A DNA stretch of 64,000 nucleotides, from contig NZ_CP101322.1 of NCBI RefSeq assembly GCF_024300625.1, forward strand, positions 2,741,992-2,805,991. Reading direction: 5' to 3'. Below the pieces are notes generated by a model. The model had not been told where the DNA came from and searched no databases. It was given only the letters and a program-made list of their open reading frames with translations. This document shows positions 9,539 to 17,823 of the stretch, in pieces. Each line of letters opens with the position of its first letter. Position 1 is the stretch's first letter. Position numbers and translations under genes: made by a program. The DNA is from Halovivax gelatinilyticus (GTDB lineage: Archaea; Halobacteriota; Halobacteria; Halobacteriales; Natrialbaceae).

Positions 9539-9646
9539 ATATCGGCCCGGAGCCATCGAGCGACCTTCCGGTGTTCAACGGAGCGAGCCATCGTCCCGTC
9601 CTCTTCGGTCGATCGAGCTGCGGTGAGGCTATCGCCTGGCCAGGCC

Positions 9647-9700
9647 GAGTCCGTGGGCTACGTCGAGTCCGTCGGCTGGGTCGAGTCCGTGGGCTACGTC
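9647..9700. repeat. Three tandem 18-bp repeats
   Basis: Three contiguous 18-bp units, GAGTCCGTGGGCTACGTC, its variant with CGGCTGG in the middle, and GAGTCCGTGGGCTACGTC again, occupy this stretch. They would encode ESVGYV/ESVGWV if translated, but the surrounding 69-codon frame has no other support. They lie between the SPW gene and the oxidoreductase promoter region and may be a slippage-prone spacer or a regulatory array. Confidence 0.8.
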
Positions 9701-9766
9701 GATCCAGTGGCCAGGTCGGATCCGTTTCCGGGACCAGCCGAAGTAGGTGCGGTCCCGTCCCATGTA

Positions 9767-9784
9767 GTAACCAGTATCGGTTAC
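9767..9784. promoter_or_regulatory. GTAACC-N6-GGTTAC palindrome before the AOR gene
   Basis: A perfect 6-6-6 inverted repeat (GTAACC AGTATC GGTTAC) lies 45-62 bp upstream of the ATG of the aldehyde ferredoxin oxidoreductase. Its spacing is right for an operator overlapping or just upstream of the core promoter. The identity of the binding protein is unknown. Confidence 0.5.
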
Positions 9785-9828
9785 ATTATCGTGCCAACTT
9801 CTAACACACCACACGTTGTATCGAAACC

Positions 9829-11766
9829 ATGACCGATATCGGCGGTTTTCACGACCGCGTCGCCAGGATCGACCTCTCAACGGGAGACGTCGCGTACGAG
9901 TCGATCGACGACGAAGACGCGAGAAAGTACCTCGGCGCTCGCGGGCTCGGCGTCAAATACGTCTTCGAGGCGGGTCCGGACGTCGATCCGCTCGGACCGG
10001 AGAACCCGCTCGTGTTCATGAACGGCGCGCTCACGGGGACGCAGGTGACGATGAGCGGGCGGATCGCCGTCTGCACGAAGTCCCCGTTGACGGGGACCGT
10101 CACCGACAGCCACCACGGCGGCTGGTCGGGAGCGCGCCTGAAGTGGGCCGGCTTCGACGGACTGTGCTTCGAGGGACAGGCCGACGACCCCGTCTACGCC
10201 TACGTCGAGGACGGCGACGTCGAGCTTCGCGACGCCTCCCACCTCTGGGGCGAGGGCTTTCACGACGCTCGCGACGCCCTCGAATCCGAGGTCGGTGGCA
10301 CGTACGGCCAGGATCTGAGCGTGATGGGGATCGGCCCGGGCGCGGAGAACGAGGTCAGATTCGGCTGCATCGTCAACGAGGACGACCGGGCCTCGGGCCG
10401 GGGCGGCACCGGCTGCGTGATGGGCTCGAAGAACCTCAAGGCCGTCGTCGTGAAGGCGACGACCGACATGCCGGAACCCGCCGATCCGGCAACCTTCGAG
10501 GAGGGCCACGAGCAGGCGATGCAGGCGATTCTGGAGTCCGAGATCACCGGCCCGAACGAGGGCGGTCTCTCGGTGTACGGGACGAACGTTCTGATGAACA
10601 TCACGGAGGAGATGGACGGTCTGCCGACGGCCAACGCCCGCTACACGAGCACCGAAGCGGCGAGCGAGGCGTACGGCGTCGACCTCGACGCCGAGCGCGT
10701 CTCAGGCGAAACCGTTCGGGGAGAGATCCTGGTCGACGAGCCGACCTGTCACTCCTGTCCCGTCGCCTGCAAGAAGGAAGTCGAGGTTAGCTATCGGCAC
10801 AAGGGCGAGGAGATGAACGTCCGGATGGAGAGCTTCGAGTACGAACCCGCGTTCTCGCTTGGGCCGAACTCGATGAACGACGACAAGGAGTCGATCGCGG
10901 TGATGATCGACCGCTGTAACGACCTCACGATAGACGCCATCGAGACCGGGAACATGCTCGCGATGGCGATGGAGCTAACCGAGGCGGACGTACTCGGCGG
11001 TGACGACGAGTACGACGTCGACGGCATCGACTGGGGTGACGACGAGGCGATGATCGACGTCATCGAGCAGATCGGCCGCCGCGACGACGTCGGCGACCTG
11101 CTGGCGGAGGGAGCGAGCCGCGTCGCGGAGCGACTCGACGCGGGCGAGCACTCGCTCGCGGTCAAGGGCCAGACGATGCCGGCCTACGATCCACGCTGCA
11201 TGAAGGGGATGGGAATCGCATACGCCACGTCGAACCGCGGCGCTTGCCACCTCCGGGCGTACACGCCGGCCGCGGAGATCCTCGGCGTTCCCGAAAAGGT
11301 GGATCCCTACGACTGGGAGGGAAAGGGCGAACTCACGGCGGCGTTTCAGGATCTCCACGCCGTCTCCGACAGCTTCGACATCTGCAAGTTCAACGCCTTC
11401 GCCGAGGGCATCGAAGAGTACGTCCTCCAGTACAACGGCATGACGGGCCTCGACGTTACCGAAGACGACCTGCTGAAAGCCGGCGAACGCATCTACACCC
11501 TCGAACGCTACTACAACAACCTCGCCGGCTTCGACGGTGCGGACGATTCCCTTCCAGCGCGCTTTCTGGAGGGTGGGACGCCCGGCCAGGGCGCCAGCGA
11601 GGGAGAGTACTGCGAACTAGAGGCGATGAAACGCGAGTACTACGACCACCGCGGCTGGGTCGATGGCGTCGTCCCGGACGAGAAACTCGCCGAACTGGAG
11701 ATCGATGTCGGACCGGGAACCGGCGTCTCGAACGGCGGGTCGGGCGAAGCCGTCAGTGACGACTGA
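9829..11766 (+). CDS. Aldehyde:ferredoxin oxidoreductase family tungsto/molybdo-pterin enzyme
   Basis: The 645-residue protein has the three AOR domains. N-terminal domain: a beta-rich fold with ARKYLGARGLGVKYVF and TGTVTDSHHGG, which contact the bis-pterin cofactor. [4Fe-4S] ligands are C307, C310 and C314 (CHSCPVAC), with the fourth at C519 (FDICKF). The C-terminal channel domain contains GQTMPAYDPRCMKGMGIAYA. The family oxidises aldehydes to acids with ferredoxin as acceptor, using tungsten or molybdenum. The actual substrate is unknown. Convergent next door are a MoaD/SAMP-like protein and a companion, which fits pterin cofactor sulfur supply. The upstream palindrome suggests dedicated control. 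Confidence 0.9.
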   Translation: MTDIGGFHDRVARIDLSTGDVAYESIDDEDARKYLGARGLGVKYVFEAGPDVDPLGPENPLVFMNGALTGTQVTMSGRIAVCTKSPLTGTVTDSHHGGWSGARLKWAGFDGLCFEGQADDPVYAYVEDGDVELRDASHLWGEGFHDARDALESEVGGTYGQDLSVMGIGPGAENEVRFGCIVNEDDRASGRGGTGCVMGSKNLKAVVVKATTDMPEPADPATFEEGHEQAMQAILESEITGPNEGGLSVYGTNVLMNITEEMDGLPTANARYTSTEAASEAYGVDLDAERVSGETVRGEILVDEPTCHSCPVACKKEVEVSYRHKGEEMNVRMESFEYEPAFSLGPNSMNDDKESIAVMIDRCNDLTIDAIETGNMLAMAMELTEADVLGGDDEYDVDGIDWGDDEAMIDVIEQIGRRDDVGDLLAEGASRVAERLDAGEHSLAVKGQTMPAYDPRCMKGMGIAYATSNRGACHLRAYTPAAEILGVPEKVDPYDWEGKGELTAAFQDLHAVSDSFDICKFNAFAEGIEEYVLQYNGMTGLDVTEDDLLKAGERIYTLERYYNNLAGFDGADDSLPARFLEGGTPGQGASEGEYCELEAMKREYYDHRGWVDGVVPDEKLAELEIDVGPGTGVSNGGSGEAVSDD

Positions 11767-11815
11767 ACGACAGTGAGTCTGGTTCGGTCGACGAACTGGA
11801 CCGATCCGGTGGCGC

Positions 11816-12094
11816 TTATCCGCCCGCTCGCATCGCCTTCTGTGCGAAGGCCGCGACCAGGTCGTCGATAGTGTCGTCGGGGCCCTCGAAGGCGACGGTC
11901 ACCTCGGTGACCCTGAGTGTCGGCCCGATTTCGACCGTCTCCGACTCGATCGTCGCCGTCCAGTAGGGACCACAGACGACGGCACCGTCCGGTCGCTCGT
12001 CCCCGCCCGCTATCACCTCGCCGCCGAGATTCTCGAGGTACCGAACCGCGAGCCGTTCGGAGATGCCGCGAAACGACCGTTCGAGGCGCGCCAT
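11816..12094 (-). CDS. Conserved 92-residue protein ending in Gly-Gly, partner of SAMP-like gene
   Basis: This small alpha/beta protein has phrases such as LAVRYLENLGGEVIAGG and a C-terminal helix ending KAMRAGG. It follows the SAMP1-like gene with 9 bp between stop and start, so the two are cotranscribed. I do not recognise a named family with certainty; it looks like a conserved haloarchaeal companion of the ubiquitin-like gene near AOR. The terminal di-glycine is notable because ubiquitin-fold sulfur carriers end the same way, but the sequence does not otherwise look like a beta-grasp fold. It may assist in molybdopterin/tungstopterin assembly; this is inference from position. Confidence 0.65.
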   Translation of the reverse strand: MARLERSFRGISERLAVRYLENLGGEVIAGGDERPDGAVVCGPYWTATIESETVEIGPTLRVTEVTVAFEGPDDTIDDLVAAFAQKAMRAGG

Positions 12095-12103
12095 CGAATC
12101 TCC

Positions 12104-12382
12104 TCACCCGCCCGCGACGGGCGGGAACACCGACACCTCGTCGCCGGACTCGAGTCGAGTCTCGACGTCCTCTTCGTGGACGACGTTGCGGCCGTTCTGG
12201 AGAACGTTCACCTGCGGCCTGACGCTCCCGTCTGCGAGTAATTGCCCGGAGAGTCCCTCGAACTCCGATTCGAGCGCCTCCAGGACGTCGCCGACGGTCG
12301 ACTCCTCGTCGAATTCGCGAACGAGTTCCTTCGTCCCGACGGCTTCGCGATAGGTGGCGAAAAAGCGAAGCGTAAGTTCCAT
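12104..12382 (-). CDS. MoaD/ThiS-like small archaeal modifier protein (SAMP1-like)
   Basis: The 92-residue beta-grasp protein starts MELTLRFFATYREAVGTKEL and ends FPPVAGG. The FFA.YREA.G start, the TVGDVLEALE motif, the INVLxNG-like NVLQNGRNV and the final VFPPVAGG are characteristic of archaeal MoaD/SAMP1 proteins. These are adenylated and thiocarboxylated at the C-terminal glycine by an E1-like enzyme. They serve both as sulfur carrier for molybdopterin and as a protein modifier. Its position beside an AOR-family enzyme suggests at least the cofactor role here. No E1 or MoaE gene is in the window. Confidence 0.85.
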   Translation of the reverse strand: MELTLRFFATYREAVGTKELVREFDEESTVGDVLEALESEFEGLSGQLLADGSVRPQVNVLQNGRNVVHEEDVETRLESGDEVSVFPPVAGG

Positions 12383-12460
12383 GCCACGGCGTACGGGCCG
12401 CGGGGCCTAAGTGGTATCGACGTGGCCGTTTTTCAGACGGCGTGACGACCGCGGGCCAGA

Positions 12461-12577
12461 TCAGTTCTCGGGGATCAGTATGTCGTCGTCTTCGTTTTCG
12501 ATCTCCGCCAACGCCTCGTCGACTTCTTCCTGCGTCGCTTCCAGGCCACCGGACGGGGCGTCGGATTCCTCGGCCAT
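12461..12577 (-). CDS. Very short acidic protein, 38 residues
   Basis: The frame from ATG 12577 encodes 38 residues, starting MAEESDAPSGGLEATQEEVD and ending DDDILIPEN. It is highly acidic with one predicted amphipathic helix. Codon third positions follow the haloarchaeal GC bias. It resembles short acidic haloarchaeal hypotheticals. No function can be given. Confidence 0.55.
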   Translation of the reverse strand: MAEESDAPSGGLEATQEEVDEALAEIENEDDDILIPEN

Positions 12578-13008
12578 ATCGGAGCCTCTCGTTCGAGCGC
12601 TAAAAGCGTGGGTATCGTTCAGACCGGCGAGATCAGTTCGTGAGCGGTAATTATTGGATTTTTGCTATTCAATCCGACCTTGATCGCCCGACCCGTCGGC
12701 GGTACGTCTGACGGTTACGTTCATTGACGGATACATGGGGTACGGTCGCCGCGTTCTCGACCAACTAGATGCTGCCAACCGCCTCACGTGGCGAACGGCT
12801 CCGTTTCGTGGGCGTGACTCACGCTCGGTTCGATTCGACGAGCAACCTCCTCCACCGGTGGGTATCGCCGAGTCACCGCCGAATTCGCTCGTCGCTGTAG
12901 CCGCGACGGACCGTACCGACTCCGCCCGATAGAAGCGATCGGACTCCGCACCCGGTGGGTGCAACGCAAACCCTGAAGCCCGCGATCGTGGGAGAGTAAA
13001 TTCTGGAC
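12578..13008. other. Intergenic region without a supported gene
   Basis: A 65-codon frame at 12735-12932 on the plus strand and longer minus-strand frames exist, but their translations look like GC-rich shadow sequence (Arg/Ser/Pro runs, no folded motif). An A/T-rich patch at 12651-12670 could hold a promoter or terminator. Otherwise I see nothing. Confidence 0.4.
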
Positions 13009-13443
13009 ATGAGCGAATACGACTCCGATCGATCGGCGGGCGGAATCGAATCCGCCCGCTGCGATGCGTGCGCGCGATCGTTCGCCAACGGAACCTCGGT
13101 CCAACTGACCACACCACCCCCAGACACGGGGGACGAAACCTACGAATTGTGTACCGATTGCCACCACGGCCTCCGCTCGCCAGGATTGGCGATCGATCAG
13201 TCCACTCACGAGTCCGAAGGCGACTCGATCGGCGAGGGCTGGACGGCGACGCAGTACGGGGCAGTCATCCTCACGCTCGTCGCCTGGTACTTTCTGGTCA
13301 CCGTCCCGTTTCGCTTCTCGTCCGGATTCGAGTTCGGCCTGCTCTTTTTCGGCGTCGTCCTCGCGATCTGGACCGCATCGGCCGTTTCCCGGCGGCTGGT
13401 CGGACTGAAGTGGTTTCGGGTTTGGTCGCTCGTCGGCCGGTGA
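13009..13443 (+). CDS. Zinc-ribbon membrane protein
   Basis: The 144-residue protein has an N-terminal zinc ribbon with two Cys pairs (CDACARSF at about 18-25 and CTDCHHG at about 48-54). A hydrophilic linker follows, then two predicted transmembrane helices (YGAVILTLVAWYFLVTVPF and FGLLFFGVVLAIWTASA). The ribbon should face the cytoplasm. It is a typical haloarchaeal hypothetical of unknown role, and no operon partner is seen. Confidence 0.7.
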   Translation: MSEYDSDRSAGGIESARCDACARSFANGTSVQLTTPPPDTGDETYELCTDCHHGLRSPGLAIDQSTHESEGDSIGEGWTATQYGAVILTLVAWYFLVTVPFRFSSGFEFGLLFFGVVLAIWTASAVSRRLVGLKWFRVWSLVGR

Positions 13444-13540
13444 TCCCGGAACGTCGGGCCGATTACTACTGAAAATTAAAATAGCTAGTGGACACGTCTA
13501 CCCATCGGATACATTTGCCGAAAAGCTACCGAGATTTGGC

Positions 13541-13570
13541 ATTTTAGCGGGTAAAATACGATAAACTTTA
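13541..13570. promoter_or_regulatory. AT-rich promoter with ATTTTA/TAAAAT inverted repeat
   Basis: ATTTTA (13541-13546) and TAAAAT (13552-13557) form an inverted repeat, and an AAACTTTA TATA-like box follows at 13563-13570, about 29-36 bp before the ATG at 13599. The A/T content stands out sharply from the flanks. It probably drives the small zinc protein downstream. Confidence 0.5.
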
Positions 13571-13598
13571 GATTACGCACTTTCAATCGGGGTCCGAG

Positions 13599-13772
13599 AT
13601 GCCGGACGGTGGGGAAGATACGCGGTTAATCGGGGTGTGTTCTGCGTGTGAGTCGATCCACACCTGCGTGTTGCTCTCCGACGGGACGATCCGACCGATC
13701 GGTTCCTACGAGTGTCCGTGCGGGTGTCGGGAATTCGAGGCGTTCGACGAGTCGACGGCCGAGGGCGAGTGA
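13599..13772 (+). CDS. Small zinc-finger protein, 57 residues
   Basis: The frame encodes 57 residues with cysteines arranged CSAC (14-17) and CPCGC (39-43), consistent with one zinc-binding site. Small CxxC-type zinc proteins are abundant in haloarchaea, and some influence biofilm or gene expression, but this one cannot be tied to a role. It is preceded by a good AT-rich promoter and is convergent with the PLD-family gene. Confidence 0.65.
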   Translation: MPDGGEDTRLIGVCSACESIHTCVLLSDGTIRPIGSYECPCGCREFEAFDESTAEGE

Positions 13773-13797
13773 GCGCTCGATCGGTCGGTGTGGGTTG

Positions 13798-14454
13798 TTA
13801 GATAAACCGAAACAGCATACTGAGGACGAAAATCGAGAGCACGACCGGTAGCACTCTGAGCGCGACGTTTCGTAGCGGAAGCAATCGGGCCTTGTTCGAC
13901 CAGTTGACGAACGAACTGCCCACCTGAACGGGACCGATCAGGTCACGCCGCCGTAACGGCGTCGAGGCGGCGACGAGGTCTCCACACCATTCGAGAGCGG
14001 GCTTCAGGTCGGGATGACCGGGTGACTCGCGCGTCAGCTCGAGCCCGAGCTCGACGTTGTACTCGAACGCCACTTGCGTAATATTCGCCGATCCGAGGTA
14101 CATCGTCGGCTCCGGGCCGTCGCGAACGTACAGCTTCGCGTGGAGCCCGCGCGGTTGTTTGTACAGGCGCACCTGACCGTCCCGATCGAGGTTCCAGAGA
14201 TCGTAGGCGATCCGCGCTGAGAACTGATCGGAGGCGGGTCCGACGACCACGACGAGTTCGTTCTCTGGCGACCGATCGAGAAACGAGACGACGTCGTCCC
14301 GAATCGTCCGATAGCCCTGGTAGGTGAAGTACCCGGAAACGATGTAGACCGTCCCGTCGCCCGCGAAGATATCCGACAGCGAGTCCTGTACCCGCCGACC
14401 GCCCGCGTCGGAGCCGAGCAGTTGAACGTTCGATTCGACCGTAGCAGCGCTCAT
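13798..14454 (-). CDS. Phospholipase D-like domain protein with C-terminal membrane anchor
   Basis: From ATG 14454 (MSAATVESNVQLLGS) the protein has 218 residues. It carries one HKD-type motif: H-x-K at HAKLYVRD, followed by TMYLGSANIT. This is the usual active site of PLD-superfamily nucleases and phosphodiesterases, which normally need two motifs and so dimerise. The N-terminal part (TVYIVSGYFTYQGYRTI) is the usual first strand and helix. A C-terminal hydrophobic helix (LRVLPVVLSIFVLSMLFRFI) suggests membrane attachment, unusual for a nuclease. A longer start at 14517 is possible but adds an Arg-rich tail. The substrate is unknown. Confidence 0.75.
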   Translation of the reverse strand: MSAATVESNVQLLGSDAGGRRVQDSLSDIFAGDGTVYIVSGYFTYQGYRTIRDDVVSFLDRSPENELVVVVGPASDQFSARIAYDLWNLDRDGQVRLYKQPRGLHAKLYVRDGPEPTMYLGSANITQVAFEYNVELGLELTRESPGHPDLKPALEWCGDLVAASTPLRRRDLIGPVQVGSSFVNWSNKARLLPLRNVALRVLPVVLSIFVLSMLFRFI

Positions 14455-14574
14455 TGGATCCCTATTTGCGGTACGTCTTATGAATCTCGTGACTCGTCGG
14501 TGGTTGGTGCCGGTCACGCGTACGATTCGGCCGAGGTGGTCGTCCGCTGGCCGCAGCCGTCGATTCCCACCGAC

Positions 14575-15912
14575 TTAGTTCGCCCGACGCTCGTGGACCC
14601 GCATCAGGACGTCCTCCTTCGGGCGCGACGTGATCGTGGGGACGATATCGAGCGCTCGATTAGAGGCGAGCTCGAGGTGATACTCCCGGTAGATGGTCGC
14701 GAGCAGGAGTTTCGCCTCCACCATCGCGAACCGGTCGCCGACACAGCGGCGCGGACCGGCAGCGAACGGAAAGTACGCGAGCTGCGGGAGTTCGTCGGCT
14801 ACCTCGTCACTCCAGCGATCCGGTCGGAACGCGAGCGGATCGTCGTACCACCGTCCGTCACGGTGGGTGACCCATTGGCTCAGAAACACCGTGGCGCCGG
14901 CCGGGATTCGGTAGCCACCGATCCTGTCGGGCGTCTTCGCCTCTCGAACGACGCCGGGAACCGGCGGGTACAGCCGCATCGATTCTTTGACGACTCGATC
15001 GACGAACGACCCGTTCGAGACGTCGTCCACCGTCGGGCGATCACGGTCGAGTTCGTCGACGAGCCGTCGCTCGATCTCGGGGTGCTGGGCGAGCAGGTAC
15101 GTCGTGTAGGTGAGCGCCACCGCGGTCGTCTCGTGACCCGCCGTGAGGAGGGTGATCGCCTCGTCCCGGATCTGCTCGTCGGAGAGTGGATTCTCGTTCT
15201 CGTCGCGCGCGGCGAGTAGCATCGAGATCACGTCCGCGTCCCCCGGATCTGCCCGTTTCCGGCGAACGATATCGTCCACGACGTCGGCTAACGTCGCTCT
15301 GGCGCGCGCCATCCGTCGGCGGGCCGGGAGGGGGATCCCCTCGGGAAGCAACAGGTGCGAGAGGCTCGACGTCGCCGGCAGGAAGTCGTTGACCGCAGAC
15401 TCGATGTCGTCGACATAAGGGTCGATATTCACGCCGAAAAGCGCCCGCGAGACGATCCGGAGGGTCAGCTCCATCATGTCGTCGTGAATCGAACGCGTCT
15501 CACCGTCGGTCCAGGCGCCGATCGTCCGCTCGGCTTCCTCGCACATCAACTCGGCGTAGACGTCGATTCGATCCGGGTGGAACGCGGGTTGAATGAGGTG
15601 TCGGTTTCGTCGCCACTCGTCTTCCTCGCTGTTTAAAATGCCATTTCCGGTAAGCGGCCTGAGCGACCGCTGAAACAGTTCGCCTTTGACGTAGTTATCG
15701 TTGTTGTGTACGAGGACGTGCGCGATCGCCTCCGGATCGGAGACCATGTAGTAGTGATCTCCGAGGCCGCTCCAGTGGACGATGTCGCCGTACTCGCGCG
15801 CCACGCGCTCTCTGAACTCCAGCCCGCCCAGAATCGACGCCGGCACCGCCCCGACGATCGGCAACCCGGACGGACCCGGGGGATAGTCGACGGTCGTGGG
15901 ATCCGTAGTCAT
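14575..15912 (-). CDS. Cytochrome P450
   Basis: The protein of about 445 residues carries all P450 signatures: the proline-rich start (PPGPSGLPIVG), the I-helix oxygen-binding AGHETT, the K-helix ExxR (KESMRLYPP), the PERF-like FRPDRW, and the heme loop FPFAAGPRRCVG with the thiolate cysteine near residue 390. There is no membrane anchor, so it is soluble, like bacterial class I P450s and CYP197/CYP174-like haloarchaeal enzymes. No ferredoxin or reductase gene is adjacent, so electrons must come from elsewhere. The substrate is not readable. I start at the ATG 15912; a GTG codon just upstream is an equal alternative. Confidence 0.92.
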   Translation of the reverse strand: MTTDPTTVDYPPGPSGLPIVGAVPASILGGLEFRERVAREYGDIVHWSGLGDHYYMVSDPEAIAHVLVHNNDNYVKGELFQRSLRPLTGNGILNSEEDEWRRNRHLIQPAFHPDRIDVYAELMCEEAERTIGAWTDGETRSIHDDMMELTLRIVSRALFGVNIDPYVDDIESAVNDFLPATSSLSHLLLPEGIPLPARRRMARARATLADVVDDIVRRKRADPGDADVISMLLAARDENENPLSDEQIRDEAITLLTAGHETTAVALTYTTYLLAQHPEIERRLVDELDRDRPTVDDVSNGSFVDRVVKESMRLYPPVPGVVREAKTPDRIGGYRIPAGATVFLSQWVTHRDGRWYDDPLAFRPDRWSDEVADELPQLAYFPFAAGPRRCVGDRFAMVEAKLLLATIYREYHLELASNRALDIVPTITSRPKEDVLMRVHERRAN

Positions 15913-15990
15913 CACCGCTCGGTACGGACGCCCGACTTGTTAGCGTATGGTGTCGATCACGTCCGACACGAAGCCCACCGGTTTTCGACC

Positions 15991-16359
15991 CTACTCTGTT
16001 CGGTCGGACTGGGGCTCCCGGTCGTGACGCTCGATCACGGCGTCGATTCCGGCCCGGATAGCTTCACTCCGATTGGGATAGACGTCGGCCGTGACGAGCG
16101 ACTCGATCGCTTCTAACTGCTCGTCCGTCGTCCGTACCGTCACGCGCTCTCGGGTTCGGCGAGGCTCCAGTCGGGAGTGGCGTCGGCCGTCCGCGTCGGG
16201 AGACGAGCCGTCCGTCACGGTGACTCCGGGTGCCACCGCATCGGTGAGATCACTCGATGCTCGCGAGACGGCCGGTCGCAATTTGGCCCCTCGTCGTCCA
16301 TGGGTGTGAGAGGCGATTCGAGCGGAAAAGGGCTCCCGTAGCGGAGTGAAAGTAAACAT
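15991..16359 (-). CDS. Ribbon-helix-helix (CopG-type) DNA-binding protein
   Basis: The C-terminal 45 residues form a clear RHH domain (ERVTVRTTDEQLEAIESLV followed by YPNRSEAIRAGIDAVIERH). About 70 residues before it are Arg/Pro-rich and poorly structured, so the real start may be an internal GTG rather than the ATG at 16359. RHH proteins dimerise and bind DNA via the ribbon, usually as local repressors. The adjacent P450 and methyltransferase genes are possible targets, but this is inference. Confidence 0.65.
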   Translation of the reverse strand: MFTFTPLREPFSARIASHTHGRRGAKLRPAVSRASSDLTDAVAPGVTVTDGSSPDADGRRHSRLEPRRTRERVTVRTTDEQLEAIESLVTADVYPNRSEAIRAGIDAVIERHDREPQSDRTE

Positions 16360-16461
16360 CCGCCTCGGCGTTCGTGACCGTCACGACCGGGTGTCTGTCG
16401 ATACGTCGCTCGTCGCGAGCGCCGTTGATAGCGTTATTTCGATCGCCGTGTGAGAATTCGT

Positions 16462-16947
16462 ATGCGTGTTTCGAGTGCGTTCTTGAAAACGACTTGCTTT
16501 ACGATACTCGTCCCGGGAACCGTCGCCGTCGGAATTCCACAGCTGCTGACGAGGTGGCGACCCTACCCGCGACTTCCGATCAGTGAGCGCACGGGACGGG
16601 TACTCGGCACGTTCTCTATCGTGGCGGGTGGCGTCGTGTACGTCCACACTGCGTTCCGATTCGGGTCGAAGGGTGGGACGCCCTCGCCGACGGACGAACC
16701 CGACGATCTCGTCACCGGCGGACTCTACGCACACTCGCGCAATCCGATGTACGTCGGGGTGGTACTCGTCATCGTCGGTCAGGCGCTTCGCCGCCGCTCG
16801 ACGTCGATCCTCTGGTGGGCCGCCGGCGCGTGGATCGGCTTTCACAACCGCGTTATCGGGTACGAAGAACCCCACCTCGCCGAGAAACACGGCGACGCGT
16901 ACGAGCAGTATCGCGAGCGGGTGCCGCGGTGGATTTCCCGCCCGTAG
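16462..16947 (+). CDS. Isoprenylcysteine carboxyl methyltransferase-like membrane methyltransferase
   Basis: The 161-residue protein (ATG 16462) has about four membrane helices and the ICMT/PEMT signature. The signature is GGLYAHSRNPMYVGVVL, in which RNPMY marks the SAM-binding region, then a GYEEPHLAEKHGDAYEQYRERVPRW C-terminus (motifs EEPHL and YEQYRERVPRW). Members methylate lipids or small hydrophobic substrates. The true substrate in archaea is unknown. A second family member lies at 20940-21542. The gene is divergent from the RHH regulator. Confidence 0.8.
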   Translation: MRVSSAFLKTTCFTILVPGTVAVGIPQLLTRWRPYPRLPISERTGRVLGTFSIVAGGVVYVHTAFRFGSKGGTPSPTDEPDDLVTGGLYAHSRNPMYVGVVLVIVGQALRRRSTSILWWAAGAWIGFHNRVIGYEEPHLAEKHGDAYEQYRERVPRWISRP

Positions 16948-17146
16948 ACGACGATCGATTCCAGGCCGTTGACACCACCGACCCGCACCAGGTCGGGTTC
17001 CAACCCGGCGTCGAGGTGCGCGACGAGCGACTCCTCGAGTCACTCCACGGTGGGCCGATTTTCGGAGTATCTCGGGAGTTTCGTCTCCCGTTCGTACACG
17101 GTGTCGGCATGGTGGTTTCATGGGTGCACACCATGAATTACCACGT

Positions 17147-17788
17147 ATGACCGTCGATCCGTTCAACCGCGTCAAACACCACGCAGCCGTCGTCGTCGCG
17201 AGTCTCGTGCTGGCCGGGCTGCTATGGGTGGCCGGCTACTCGCTCTCTCGAATCATCGGCGCCGTTCCGTGGTTTTTACTTTTTCTGGTGTTGGTTATCG
17301 GTCCGGTGACGAAAATCTGGCCGCCAATCACCCGGTGGTACGGCGGGAACTTCCCGCTCAACTGGCGGTCGGAACTCGGAATCTGGTTTGTCCTCTGGTC
17401 GCTGGCTCACGTGCTCGTTGTGTTTAGGAACTTCGGGTGGGACATCGCCGGGTTCGTCGTGGGAATGAGCGCCTGGGCGTTCGCCGCCGTCGTCGGCGTT
17501 ATTCTCGCCGTGATCCTGGCGATAACCTCGAATACCTGGGCGTACCAATTCATGGGGCCGAAAGCCTGGAAGTGGCACCAGAGCCACGGAACGTACGTCC
17601 TGTTCTGGCTTCTTTCGGTTCATATCTACGACCAGGTCTTCCTTCGAGGTGGCGCCCCCACGGACGATACGCTCCATCTTTTGTACGTAGCCTCGATCAT
17701 CATCGTCGTTGCACTCCACGTCGGGGCCTTCGTCACGGTCGTCGTCCACTATCGAACGCACGGCGAGTATCCGAGTGGTATCCAGTAG
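17147..17788 (+). CDS. Ferric-reductase-like / MsrQ-type heme membrane protein
   Basis: From ATG 17147 the protein has 213 residues and about six membrane helices. It carries conserved histidines suited to heme ligation (SLAHVLVVF, WHQSHGTYVL, LSVHIYDQV and ALHVGAFV). The layout matches the ferric reductase-like transmembrane domain shared by MsrQ (YedZ) and related b-type cytochromes, which pass electrons across the membrane. There is no flavin domain. The 199 bp before it contain no supported gene; a promoter probably lies near 17125. Confidence 0.7.
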   Translation: MTVDPFNRVKHHAAVVVASLVLAGLLWVAGYSLSRIIGAVPWFLLFLVLVIGPVTKIWPPITRWYGGNFPLNWRSELGIWFVLWSLAHVLVVFRNFGWDIAGFVVGMSAWAFAAVVGVILAVILAITSNTWAYQFMGPKAWKWHQSHGTYVLFWLLSVHIYDQVFLRGGAPTDDTLHLLYVASIIIVVALHVGAFVTVVVHYRTHGEYPSGIQ

Positions 17789-17823
17789 TCTGACGGGCCG
17801 ATCGATACGACGATGTACGACGG

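Noticed and set aside
8597-9556. 319-codon minus-strand frame
   Set aside because: It is antisense to the clear SPW-repeat gene and the small membrane gene and is rich in Arg/Ser/Pro, a typical GC-rich shadow frame.
9623-9832. 69-codon frame containing the ESVGYV repeats
   Set aside because: Only the repeat is regular; the frame overlaps the AOR start and palindrome and lacks any other coding signal.
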